Positions 12,501-21,538 of a stretch of 64,000 nucleotides of DNA are shown in pieces; position 1 is the stretch's first letter, and each line of letters starts with the position of its first letter. Origin of the DNA: Parelaphostrongylus tenuis (lineage: Eukaryota > Nematoda > Chromadorea > Rhabditida > Metastrongylidae); contig JAHQIW010007237.1 of NCBI GenBank assembly GCA_019055375.1, positions 558,001 to 622,000 of the forward strand, written 5' to 3'. Below the pieces are notes generated by a model that worked only from the letters and a program-made list of their open reading frames with translations, ran no database searches and was not told where the DNA came from. The position numbers and the translations under genes are program-made.

Positions 12501-15500
12501 ACCTCGGAGCGCATAGTCCTTGAGGCGTTTTGGATCGATTCCAAAAATCCCGCGATGAATCATAAAGATGAGTGCCTCCTAATCACGCTTGATTTCGCGC
12601 CATATCTTGGATCGATCTTTACGGATCTGAGTCAGGCACACACCTCGTCCATGTAAGACATAGTGCGGCTAGTCTACATAAAAAGTGAATACGACAGCAA
12701 CAAAACCGTGAGACAAATCTAGCTGATTATTTTGTGATTTGAAATTACTAAGATATTTTTCCGAAACGTTAGCCACGGATACGATCTCCATTGCACTACT
12801 TTGTATAAAATGAACTTGTATTAAAAATCTCGTGTGTGTACCTAGAACAAAGGAAATCACGGAATATTCGCTTTTCTTCTTCATTTTTATCACGCCTATA
12901 AATTGCTAGAATCATACGAAAAGCATACGTGTAGAGAATTTCCCGTAGTATCAAAATCTACGTCTATCTGATGTTTCTGTTATGCGGTGAAGAAACCTCC
13001 TATTGAATAACAGTATTTCTAACGCGATCGACCACCCCCTCCCCGCTTTATGAGTTGGCCGGAAACAAAGTCGCCAACAATGTAAGATTCGATTTCACTT
13101 GCCCTCCTAACGATCCAGAAAACAAGCACAACATTGAAATATTTTTGTGTTGTGAATAGGAATAAATCAATCAATCAACAGCAATGATCACTTTGACGAC
13201 ACTTAGGAGGCAAGAAGGTCCTAACTGCTTCCAATACTGATTTCATAGAATCATCACCTGATCGTAAATTAAGAGCACATTGAGCTCTACAGCGTTACTC
13301 TACAGTGATTTTCTGCACTATGCGTCAAAACGACGGAAACTAATGTTATTCTATTAAGGATTTTTTCACCGCATCGACATAAACCTCGGATAAAAACTAT
13401 GATTCTGATGCTACGGAAAATCCTCAACATGCTGATGTGCTCTTTTTGCTTCCAGTGATTTATACGCATGATAAAAATGAAGGCGAAGGTCGAGTGGAAC
13501 AAAATTTCATTCTGGATGCTACAGCATTATGAAAGGGTGTTTTGGGAAACCGGTGAGGTGGAGTTAAAGCCAGAGATTCATGCTTTCAAATAATTACTAA
13601 CAGTCCTATGAAAAGTTCCGTCCAGCAAATGAATTCGGCTCAAATACTCGCTGCCATCTAACATATAAGTACCCAAAAACCTACAGGTTCTCATCAAGAA
13701 TCTTGCCAACCTTTCCAGTAGCGTTAAAGCGTTAATATCACATTAGAGATTGTATAATATGGGATGTGATTAACAAGCGTTCTCTTGGTCGCACGAAAAG
13801 GAGGCGCATTTTTCAATGGAAATCATAAAAGTCGATAGTGGAAAAGCTAAAGTGGTGTGGATATTTTTTTGAGAAGGCGAAAATATAAGGAGAGGTGGTT
13901 AACGATGGAATTACAATTAGGTTTCTTCAGGGTACGACAGCAACACTTGTGTGCGATCTAGGTTACCAAGCTGTCGGCGCCACAACAGCTGTATGCCAAG
14001 GAGTGTTTTGGTCACCGTCAGAGATAGGCCAATGTAGATCTGTGCTAAACTCAGGTTAGCTCTATCGAAGACAAATCCTTGTTTACTTGCTACAAAAAAA
14101 TTTACTGAACAATGTGATTCATATTATTGAGCTGAAATAGAGGTGCATTAAAATAAAACGAGAGACTTTTATAGCGTATGTTTGGTGACGCTTAACTGCC
14201 TAAGAAGCCTGCTAACCTTATGGTAATGTTCAAGCTTTTGTGAAGTGAAGAAATTTCAATGTATCAGACATGACGTCGCTTATCTAGAATGATTTAGGTG
14301 AAGCAGCGAGTCAGTGCTCGATAGGCGTTCCGCTTGTAGCCAATGGTGTCATCAATTACAGCACTGTATGTTTAATATTGAATTTAGACTTTTTCATCAC
14401 CATTAATAACCAGCAGCTCATAGCGTTCGGAACGTATGAAATCAAATGCATTTGTTGTGAAACAATAATCACCTTCAATTTTTGGTTAACGTGCCTTAGC
14501 TCATACTGAACCGCAAATCTTGATTTATTTTGTACCTATATGACAAACTGTGAGGGTCTCATCAATAGTGCGTGAAGACTTTATCTTCTTTTTGGATTCA
14601 GTTCAGTGCTAATCGAGTCAATCTTTCTTGGAATCCTGCAATTGATCCCATCGAAACACGGCACCGATTTTTTAGATTTCGAAGTTTAGGGTACCGAGTT
14701 GGCTCAAGGAGTCGCCAAACGAGGCCTCACACGCCTTGGGCGACATTAGTACTCCACAGCTTGAATAAGAACTGTTGCAGTCTATAGACTACTGTTAGCA
14801 AAATGCAAGCACACGGGCTCTGTCGAGTTGAAATTCTGGCTTCTTAGAAATACTGACAATTATTTTTTAAGGATTCTTTAGAAAGAGTTCAACTGAGCAA
14901 GAAAGCAGCTGAACTAAGGGATTTCATCCAGCGAAAGCGTGTTCCCAGTGTCTCTTGTTTCCATCCGTTATTTTTGCATTCAGAACGTTGTACTGTATTT
15001 CAAGTATTTCGATGCCAAACACGTTTGCAAGCATTATTTCTTAGGAATTTATGTAGATCTCAACTCTTCAAATACTGAAATGGTTAAGAACCGATCACTA
15101 GGAAAAAGCACTTTTGGAATGTCGTGAAAAACATGATTGAGACTTATAAATACGAAAACCTCCATATAGGTTTTTTCAACAAAAGTTTCAAAGCTCTCCA
15201 TTCATTCCAATTCAATGCCAAAATATTGTTTCCAAACTTTGATCTTGATTCAGACTATCAAACCTGCCCAAAGTTCCCAGCGAATAGTAATTTTTTCGAA
15301 GTTGTGAAGAATCTACAAAATCCTATTTAGGGTAGACAGTTAGGACCATGGCAACAAGGCTCTACAGCAACACTGTACTGCAATAGTGGATATGTGGCAG
15401 CAGGTTTTATTAGAAATCTTGCTGTCTCGTTCTGCTCTTTCTTTCAACTTGATATGTTGAGAAACGAAGGCGATTACGTGCACGATTCATGTTGAAACAT

Positions 15501-18500
15501 TTTGACATTGTCAGAAAAACAAAAATACACCAGATACAGAAATCTGCCATTAAAACATATAAATATGATTCCGCCATTTTTTTATTTTTTGCTGTAATAA
15601 TGGTAGAAATGAAGATGTGCAAACTCTTTTTTGCTTTGTTTGAAAGTGCGTTAGAACACTTTAGACACTTTAATTGATTCGTCTTCACAGTGTCTTTTTT
15701 ACTTTTTTTCACTGTGCGGATCCCAGTAGTTTTAGTACTCGATTCATTTTTTCGTCTTTTTCTTAAACATCGTAGAATACTGACTGAGTACGTGTCGTGG
15801 GCGGGGAGAACGGGAGAGAGGAAGGCGGGGTTCACCCCGCGCGCATCTCAACAGGCATCACAATCATACGGCCACGGCGCCCCGCGTAAAACGCTATTTA
15901 TTTATGCCTGATAGTTATTTTTGAGCCATGCGTGTGGTCTGTTATGGGCAATTACGTAGTGCAATGCAGGAGTTTCGGCCTTTCAGCTCGTCATTGCATA
16001 GTGTCGTCTTAGCCAATAACCTCGGAGAGAGGGGTGACCCCCTTACAAAGAGGAGTCAACGACGAACGTTTTACAGGCGCCGATAAGTGATAAAAAGCTA
16101 TAAAAAGACAAAAAGATGAGTGATAAGCCAGTATTTTATATGTTTTTACGTACAAAATATTCTAAAAAATGGCTTTTATTAGGACTTTGAAGATGACGAC
16201 TTTTGTACCAAAAAAAACGCCATTGGTGGGAGCTTTACTTTGCAGATTTATTAAACAGAAGTAGTCGAAAATGCTGTATTTTAGTATCGTTCAATTGCGC
16301 ATTTTCTTACGAATATTTTGATATACAACTTGCCTATGCTTACCTAAGATGGAGCTGCGTGGGAACAAATTTTCTCGCTACCCATGCATGAATGGCGCTT
16401 AGGCGAACGATTCCAGTGAAGTGGCGCACAAGATTAATGTAGCTTGAAGCGAGTTTCATCTCCAAGAAAGTGCAGACAAATTGTAAAACAAAATGTTTAC
16501 GAGAAAATGCGCAATTTAACTATGCCGAGGTCAAACAATTTCATTGCGAAAATCGCGTTAAAACCAAAATGGCATGAACTTTAAAATTATGTTGCATCAT
16601 AACCTCGGCTTCACGTTGCAAAACCGATCGAAATGGTCATAAAAGAACTGAGGTGAGAGGTTTCAGGAGGTTTTTACTTTGCTCGCCTTAATCACCAATA
16701 TTGTACCGTTACAATCACTTGAAAGTACCACATTCAAATCAAATTATGAAGTTGAAAAATGGCGTTTTTGGGTGCAACACTCATCTGCTCCAAAGTCCCA
16801 TAAAACCATCATATAATTTGATTTGTATATTCAAAACTACAAATAAATAACGTTTTCAACGTACTTTCATATGAGAAATCTACATAACTTTATTTTTACC
16901 ATTATTGCAGCAAAAAAAAAAGAACGGTGGAGCCATATCTGTACACCTAATACTTCAGCGAAAAACAAATGTATTGAAAACAAGCGCCTTTTGGTTATAC
17001 TTCAACAAAAGTGCTTTTACAAACCCTCCGCAGACTGCTTTCCCATATGTCATGCAATTTTATATGAGTTCATCTACAATGTATAGCGTGGAAAACCGTG
17101 AACTCTCGTACGTCTCTAACCTTTTAGGGGCAATTATAAGCACGTGCATGGGGAACGGTCGATGGCTGCCAGAAGCGCTCGGTCAATGTGTAATAGGCAG
17201 CACTTCTCCACTTACCTGTCAGGCTTTGTCATTCATCATCGGTGGTACGGTACGAAGCTTGATCCTGTTTATATGCCCTAGTAATTGATTCAGTTAGGTT
17301 TAATTCTTCTTCGATTTTCCTAAACCCAATGTGATGCATCAATGTCTAGATGAAAGAGAGTATAACCATTTAATGTAAGCAGTTGCTTTGATTTCCAGGT
17401 AACATACAGCAATCCAGGAATCGCTCCTTACCCTCAAGGAACAAGTGCCACGTTGAGCTGTGCGCCTGGATACGCACTTTCCGGATTCGGCACAATGGTT
17501 TGCCTAGGAGGCCAGTGGTCCCCAGGCAAGTTCATTATTAGATTTCATGAAAATTACTTTTAAAAAAACCGCTCAAGCAACCAGTTTTGTTTCTGAGATC
17601 TGACAGAAATGGCACGCTTATGTAGAGTAAGGATGGGCAATTATGGCAAGCTATTCACGACAAAATGCACAGGAAGATGTAAACAAGAATTGATAGATAA
17701 GCGACTGTACTCGGCTTCGCATTGTGGCAGTGGCTGTTCTGCACTAGACGTTCGTGTGTTACCCATATTCATGGCAATTTAAATTTTCATAAGCCATCTA
17801 TTCTATTGTGCTCAGGTTTTTCGTGGACGTTATACACTATGCTAATCCATTCAATTAAGCCTAGAACACAGACTGTCCATACCACTTTACTGAAGTAGCC
17901 AGATACATCCCACTCTATTGAATTACCACTTCGCAAAGCGTTGTAAGAGCAAGAATTGCTCCGGTGTTAAGCTCAGGTTAATCGCAATGATTTCGGACTG
18001 TATATATTACGAATGGCAAGATGTGTTGGATGTCCAAAAAAGTGATTCCAAAGCAACTTTTCCTAAATAGAATGCATCAAGCTTTCAATGTTAAAAGTAG
18101 GATGTGTACTTCCATAGTCACAACTATAATCTAATAACCACAAGAGTGCTGAGGTACTGGCAAAACTTGGAACTTGATGTATGTGGAGTTTAGTTATTAC
18201 AATAGAATAATTGAGGTGTGGGTGGTTGCCAGCCAAGCTGGATACAACGTCGTACCATCAACGATGTAGGCGGACCACAATGGCAGGAGTTATTTTGTCA
18301 AGCTCCAAGTGCTCCGGCTTTCGGAGAGGTATAACTAATTTATTGGTGTTTCCTACGTCATTTGAAACATTAGTTTAAATAGTGTTGAAAGTAAAGCCAT
18401 TATGATTATCGATGTTACTTCATGCGGGGCGACATATACAACTCTCTGATCAGCAACTCGACGTAATATAAAAATGTTTGCTCGTTTCTCTACTTCGGAT

Positions 18501-19583
18501 TCGACATATGGATACCGGGATTGTCTGTGAATACAAGAAAAGCACTAACTCGGTCTATCGGGAGGCATCCACAAGTCATTGTATAGGCCAAATATACATT
18601 CAACCACATCAACGCAGTGGGGCACATGGTACAATCCCTTAGTGGCCTTTCTAATCAACTGTTCTTTGAGACCTCATTAAACCCCAGTATAATCCGATAG
18701 TATATTTCAAGCCTTCAAGAGGTTCGATATGGCACTTATAGTGCTAGACGTACGTTTCGTTCATGTAAAACCTCATCAGTAGCGCATCTGTTGATTCAAC
18801 CGAACCCTTCACATATAAGGCAATCGACGCCGAACAGCTACACTGCACGCCTGGTGGAAAGGTGATCTGGCACTGCAGTCGTGCTTGGTGGCGGGTAAAA
18901 ACAAGTATAGCAGTACTTTTCTATCGATTGTTTCTTATTTCCCTATGTGATCGATCAACGTCGGACGCTTCAACTTCAACTCTCTATGCTTGTTAGCTGC
19001 AAGAATCTGTCGATTCTCTATTAAACGTATAGAAACATTGAAAAATGCACAGAATAAAAGGTTTTAGACGTGCTCTTGTAATTATTAGCACTAAGTAATT
19101 CATTACAGATTACCTTCTCCAAAACTTCAACCCCAAGAGGTTTCACATCAGGGACAACGGCGACTCTTCGGTGTAGCTTTGGTAGATCGATAACTGGTCC
19201 TTCGTTTTCAACGTGCTCTCAAGGAATGTTCCTACCAGCTCTTGGTACATGCACAAATGACAAGCAAAGCGTTCTGCCTTTCACGGGCGTGTGTCTGCCT
19301 TTGACGGCTCCTATTAACGGCCGAGTACGTTTTCCAGAATCATGTTGGTCGTTAAGTAAGAATGTAGATTCCATTAGTGTTTTTTTTTTAACAGATCACG
19401 TATATTCAACCTCGACGGCAGGATATGATTGAAGTCGGTACTACGGCTCTCCTGTACTGTTTGGAATCGTTCGCCGTGACAGGACAGGCGACGGTGATTT
19501 GCACTAAAGACGGTTGGCGGCCAGCCACCGGGCTTGGGCATTGCGATTCAACGAATAGCATCAACGCTTACCTCAGAGTCTGA
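116..19583 (+). CDS. multi-CCP (Sushi) domain protein, 3' part of gene
   Basis: Eighteen exons can be read: 116-241, 489-560, 1580-1705, 3160-3243, 3328-3456, 5558-5638, 5703-5825, 8493-8648, 8712-8819, 10801-10898, 13931-14054, 14298-14365, 15331-15403, 17128-17249, 17399-17525, 18270-18328, 19109-19324 and 19395-19583 (TGA at 19581). Together they give about 690 residues in roughly ten CCP/Sushi modules, each with the pattern C...G-T-x-A-x-L-x-C...G...C-x-x-G-x-W-x-P...L-G-x-C. Most modules are split at a fixed place just after the second cysteine by a phase-1 intron, and nearly every join agrees in phase. Donors at 1706 and 17526 read GC. CCP modules are extracellular disulphide-bonded protein-binding units, so a secreted or surface protein is expected. 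No signal peptide is visible because the 5' end lies outside the window, and no membrane anchor follows the last module. The exon at 18270 is the weakest. The ligand cannot be told. Confidence 0.85.
1706..3159. other. intron of the CCP gene, no recognised gene
   Basis: AT-rich intron with a GC donor and a TTTTAAG acceptor. It contains a 180-codon open frame on the minus strand (2479-3021) with no recognisable family, atypical composition and no splice or promoter context. A stretch near 2620-2650 resembles one near 58205-58240, so an old dispersed repeat may lie here. Confidence 0.5.
4946..4988 (-). ncRNA. hammerhead ribozyme motif (left arm, copy 1)
   Basis: On the minus strand: CTGATGA, then GAC-TGTAAG-GCC (one mismatch in stem II), then GAAA and the palindrome ACACGTGT followed by A (GUA cleavage triplet). 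Stem I is GTGCCA against TTGCGC, paired except for one position. All invariant core bases are present. Confidence 0.65.
5226..5268 (+). ncRNA. decayed hammerhead motif (right arm, copy 1)
   Basis: Stem I GTGCA/TGCAC and GAAACACGT are still visible, but the CTGATGA box reads CTGAGAA. Probably inactive. Confidence 0.3.
7515..8200. mobile_element. palindromic hammerhead-bearing element, copy 2 (long form)
   Basis: The sequence folds back on itself over nearly its whole length: the GGCAATGTATT and CCTTTCATGA blocks near 7530-7560 return inverted near 8160-8190, and the inner parts (around 7690-7830 against 7910-8045) also pair. It is about 0.69 kb, longer than the others, and non-coding. A 22-bp segment beginning AACAGTCGAATATGAA occurs both at its centre (about 7868) and just outside its right end (about 8220). 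Confidence 0.7.
7579..7621 (-). ncRNA. hammerhead ribozyme motif (copy 2, left arm)
   Basis: Stem I GTGCAA/TTGCAC pairs perfectly, the CTGACGA box is intact and stem II GGC/GCC is perfect. The GAAA box reads GATG, a change in a core base, so activity is doubtful. The partner arm near 8094-8135 is more decayed. Confidence 0.55.
8493..8819 (+). other. CCP exons split by a 63-bp intron
   Basis: Exon 8493-8648 ends one module (W-T-P-L-L-G-S-C) and starts the next; exon 8712-8819 finishes it (T-C-N-N-G-V-W-S-S-L-G-T-C). The 63-bp intron 8649-8711 keeps phase 1. A degenerate copy of the second exon and its downstream intron occurs near 28985-29290. Confidence 0.8.
8820..10800. other. intron of the CCP gene, repeat relics only
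   Basis: A segment at about 9119-9290 resembles 18540-18665 in the same orientation, a low-copy repeat. A 151-codon plus-strand open frame at 9732-10187 has no family I recognise and lies in an intron of the gene; I do not call it a gene. Confidence 0.5.
11280..11405. repeat. AT-rich microsatellite (TATACA/TATATG type)
   Basis: Imperfect array of short units mixing ATATAC, ATACAT and TATATG. Open frames rich in Tyr, Ile and His here are products of the repeat. Confidence 0.85.
11965..12040 (-). repeat. tRNA-like (SINE) fragment
   Basis: On the minus strand a B-box-like GGCTCGATTCC follows a weak A-box-like stretch. No acceptor stem forms, so this is a tRNA-derived repeat and not a tRNA. Confidence 0.4.
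12058..13674. mobile_element. foldback element of family 2 (long inverted ends)
   Basis: It starts GGGTACTTACATGTT and ends with the inverse AACATATAAGTACCC. About 180 bp at each end (12058-12240 and 13500-13674) match as inverted copies, including a TTGCTGGAC-like box and an ACTTTTCATAGGA box. No transposase is visible. Related elements lie at 44.7, 48.8, 51.7 and 52.7 kb. The interior carries a Penelope-like C-terminal fragment. Confidence 0.7.
12330..12656 (+). pseudogene. Penelope-like element fragment (C-terminal end)
   Basis: The frame at 12468-12656 reads I-L-T-Q-E-R...S-K-N-P-A-M-N-H-K-D-E-C-L-L-I-T, closely parallel to the end of the larger Penelope-like element at 36255-36400 (T-T-N-P-A-M-N-R-R-E-E-C-L-V-I-T). 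The preceding bases retain a GAACACCTAGC stretch matching the GIY-YIG region of that element. Truncated and without a reverse transcriptase. Confidence 0.6.
15684..15890 (-). repeat. tRNA-derived repeat (SINE), family with copies at 27.5, 53.05 and 63.9 kb
   Basis: Shares TCTTCACA, GCGGATCCCAGTA and a GGCCACGGC segment with the other copies. Read on the minus strand the GGCCACGGC end is a GCCGTGGCC-type A box like that of Leu/Ser tRNAs. No coding frame. Confidence 0.5.
15900..16100. mobile_element. hammerhead-element relic, copy 3
   Basis: Only the left arm is clear: CCTGATAGTTATTTTTGAGCC, then GTGTGGTCTG, then the hammerhead region. The right arm is missing or unrecognisable. Confidence 0.5.
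15960..15998 (-). ncRNA. decayed hammerhead motif (copy 3)
   Basis: Stem I TGCAA/TTGCA and GAAAC remain, but the first core C is lost (ATGACGA in place of CTGACGA). Confidence 0.35.
17128..17525 (+). other. CCP exons with a 149-bp intron
   Basis: Exon 17128-17249 closes one module (R-W-L-P-E-A-L-G-Q-C) and opens the next; exon 17399-17525 continues with G-T-S-A-T-L-S-C and C-L-G-G-Q-W-S-P. The exon ends CCCAG with a GC donor. The expected L-G-x-C that should follow is not found cleanly in the next exon. Confidence 0.75.
18270..18328 (+). other. weak CCP exon joining two modules
   Basis: In phase with both neighbours. It codes GGPQWQELF-C then QAPSAPAFGE, the start of the next module. The acceptor (GATGTAG) is poor. 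Just upstream another frame reads S-Q-A-G-Y-N-V-V, which resembles the middle of a CCP module, so a longer ancestral exon may have been damaged. Confidence 0.5.
18690..18885. mobile_element. hammerhead-element copy 4 (truncated)
   Basis: The left arm has the AGTATATTTCAAGCC and GGCACTTATAGTGC segments of the family; the right arm is largely lost. It lies in the intron between exons 18270-18328 and 19109-19324. Confidence 0.6.
18741..18785 (-). ncRNA. hammerhead ribozyme (copy 4), GUC cleavage triplet
   Basis: Minus strand: CTGATGA, an imperfect stem II ending AAC, then GAAA and AC-GTAC-GT followed by C, giving the preferred GUC triplet. Stem I GCGCTA/TAGCAC pairs at five of six positions. 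All core bases are intact. Confidence 0.7.
19395..19583 (+). other. last CCP module and stop codon
   Basis: The terminal exon codes V-G-T-T-A-L-L-Y-C ... C-T-K-D-G-W-R-P-A-T-G-L-G-H-C and then about 13 residues before TGA at 19581. No hydrophobic anchor follows, which favours a secreted protein. Confidence 0.85.
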
Positions 19584-20017
19584 CATATCGTGCACGTTGT
19601 GATAACCTTTGTTATTTGAATGTGATATCTGGTTACTTGTTTCTCAAGCTTCACGTATACTGAACTTGATTAACTGCTCTGTCAACGATGTGATTGCCAT
19701 GAAGTCCTTGTTGCCTATGACGTTATACTTCTACACATATCTGATTCAAGTGAATATAATGATCTGAATAAAGAAAAAGCTTGTAGACAACAAGACAACA
19801 AGACAACACACTCTTCGTGCGAAGTTACGTATTGATGATTGATTATTTCAGTATAATTAGAGCGACATGCAGTGACATCACATTGTGCTCCATATATGAC
19901 ATGACAATTTCATGAGGCAGCACAGCGATAAAATCTGATTGAATTTGAATCGATCAAATCGACGTCGAATCTCATTGAGTTATACCAAGTGTTCACTAAG
20001 TGGTATCATACCTTTTC

Positions 20018-20365
20018 TTCAGAGTGTTTTCTTAGAACCACGCTCAAATTTCAATATATCTCGTAATTATTATTTGAGCCAACATGTCATGTTGTCTGTT
20101 AAATGGGCTGACTAATAGAGCCCGATACACCTTGACGGTCATACCAAAAGCAATCGAATGTACGACACTGTATGCTCAGTGATAATTTCGCTTGATATAC
20201 AGTGTAAAATGTTCGTCGTCGCCTACTTATAGTATAAGGGACTGAGCGCCCGAGAGGATCGGCAAAAGGCGAAGGGTACCGCTCGATTGATGACACTGTT
20301 AAGGTCAAAACACGTGTATCGGGCTCTATAAGTCAGCCCATTTAACAGATCAAGTGAATCTCCAT
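20018..20365. mobile_element. palindromic hammerhead-element, copy 5
   Basis: Inverted arms starting with TGTTTTCTTAGAACCACGCTC, with the TTATTTGAGCCAACATGT segment, and a mirrored right arm around 20300-20360. The arrangement matches the copy at 40.9 kb. Confidence 0.6.
20281..20324 (+). ncRNA. decayed hammerhead motif (copy 5)
   Basis: Stem I GCTCGA/TCGGGC pairs with one wobble and ACACGTGTA is intact, but the core reads TTGATGA and the GAAA box reads AAAA. Probably inactive. Confidence 0.35.
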
Positions 20366-21388
20366 ACGGAAGCACGATTGACCAAACTCATTCAACTTCT
20401 GTTACATTGGCTATTCATGACACTGCTGAGCATTGTTTCTGGCGAAATTTTTTTGTATCGTTATATCTGTGTACGTATATTACAGCTTTTATGAGATCTT
20501 ATCCAATTCCTAACAACATATATGATTGCGTAGCAAAAGTCACGAAATTTTCATCGAACGATTTCAGCCTTTTTACATTACGCCATCTTCTGTCGTATAA
20601 GGCTAATTTTCATTCAATATTAGAATACGACACATAATTTTTGAAACGTTTTTGGATCACATTCAGTTATTAACTTCACATAGTGTCGACTGCCCAATGT
20701 GTCCACAAATTCTTACGTCATGAATGCTCAGATTTTCTCTAAGTAACCTCCACTCTGCCTCTAGAAAGCATATCTCTGACCTATGCTTGCATCGTAATTC
20801 GCTTTGACGGTTTTAACTTTAAGCCCAACTTCATTCTCATATAAGAAAGTGATTCCATTCTTGTCATCCGTGGTTTGAAGTACACTGAGATAACTGTGGC
20901 CCACATCTTGAAAAAACGAAAAGCATCACACAATTACATTCACGCCATAGGGGTGCGAATGTAGCAGGGAAGTCAGCCATCGATTTTGATTAAAAAAACT
21001 AGCCTCTCTCAAGATTCATACGAAAATCAGTCGTAATTGAGATTCAGCCAGTGTAGAAAACACGTCACGCCAACCAGTATCCTCAATTTTCTTCACAAAA
21101 ACCCACATCGTAGTCGCAGAACTCTTTGAATCACTAGAGTATAGATAGAAAATTTGGCGCTCAATATGCATAAATAAACGCTTGACCCACTCCCATAAGC
21201 TAATATGCGTTATAAACTAAGCCTGCTATTTCATTATTTTTTCCACGATGAAACTACCCGTCTATCGCATACCAAAGCCATAGTCGAGACGACCACCTGT
21301 TATCGTCAAGTAAAATAGAATAATGAGAGCAAGAGTATCACTCAACTGGATTGCTTATCATAATCACCGTCTGTCTAAGGTATAAAAG

Positions 21389-21400
21389 CCTATTTATTCT
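21389..21400. repeat. target-site duplication, left copy
   Basis: CCTATTTATTCT occurs here and again at 21522-21533, flanking the 121-bp hammerhead insertion. The unit B locus has a single uninterrupted TTTATTCTAG at the equivalent place (about 29810-29819). Confidence 0.8.
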
Positions 21401-21521
21401 GATAAGGATATGACATATTTTGAGCCATAGGTCTAGTGCTATATAGGCGCCTATTTCGTCCTATTGGGACTCATCAGTAGCACCCTCCCTCGGTTCCGTC
21501 GATCCCTTGAGGTGAAACAAT
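21401..21521. mobile_element. short hammerhead-element insertion (copy 6) with 12-bp target duplication
   Basis: A 121-bp unit with the family's ATATTTTGAGCC and GGTCTAGTGC segments and a complete minus-strand hammerhead. It is single-armed and not palindromic. It sits between the upstream flank and the start codon of the unit A gene, and its target duplication copies part of the splice acceptor there. Confidence 0.8.
21436..21483 (-). ncRNA. hammerhead ribozyme (copy 6), near-perfect
   Basis: Stem I GTGCTA/TAGCAC (6 bp), CTGATGA, stem II GTCC/GGAC with a CAATA loop, GAAA, stem III ATAG-GCGC-CTAT, then A (AUA triplet). Every invariant base is present and three stems form. The stem II sequence resembles those of animal retroelement hammerheads such as the schistosome type. 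It is antisense to the gene downstream. Confidence 0.85.
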
Positions 21522-21538
21522 CCTATTTATTCTAGTAA

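Larger units (their letters stand above)
10899..13930. other. 3-kb intron loaded with repeats
   Basis: The joined exons agree in phase 0, so this is one intron. It holds an ATATAC-type microsatellite (11280-11405), a tRNA-like repeat (about 11965-12040), and a 1.6-kb foldback element (12058-13674) that itself contains a Penelope-like fragment. Confidence 0.7.
14055..17127. other. introns around two short CCP exons
   Basis: Contains exons 14298-14365 and 15331-15403 of the CCP gene. Between them lie a tRNA-like repeat (15684-15890), a hammerhead-element relic (15900-16100) and a pair of inverted repeat segments (about 15490-15640 and 16865-16990) sharing CCATTATTGCAGCAAAA-like sequence. The rest is unassigned. 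Confidence 0.55.
19584..21380. other. intergenic region between the CCP gene and unit A
   Basis: Contains palindromic hammerhead element copy 5 (20018-20365). From about 20.9 kb on, the sequence resembles 29.4-29.8 kb, the flank of unit B. No gene is seen. Confidence 0.55.
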
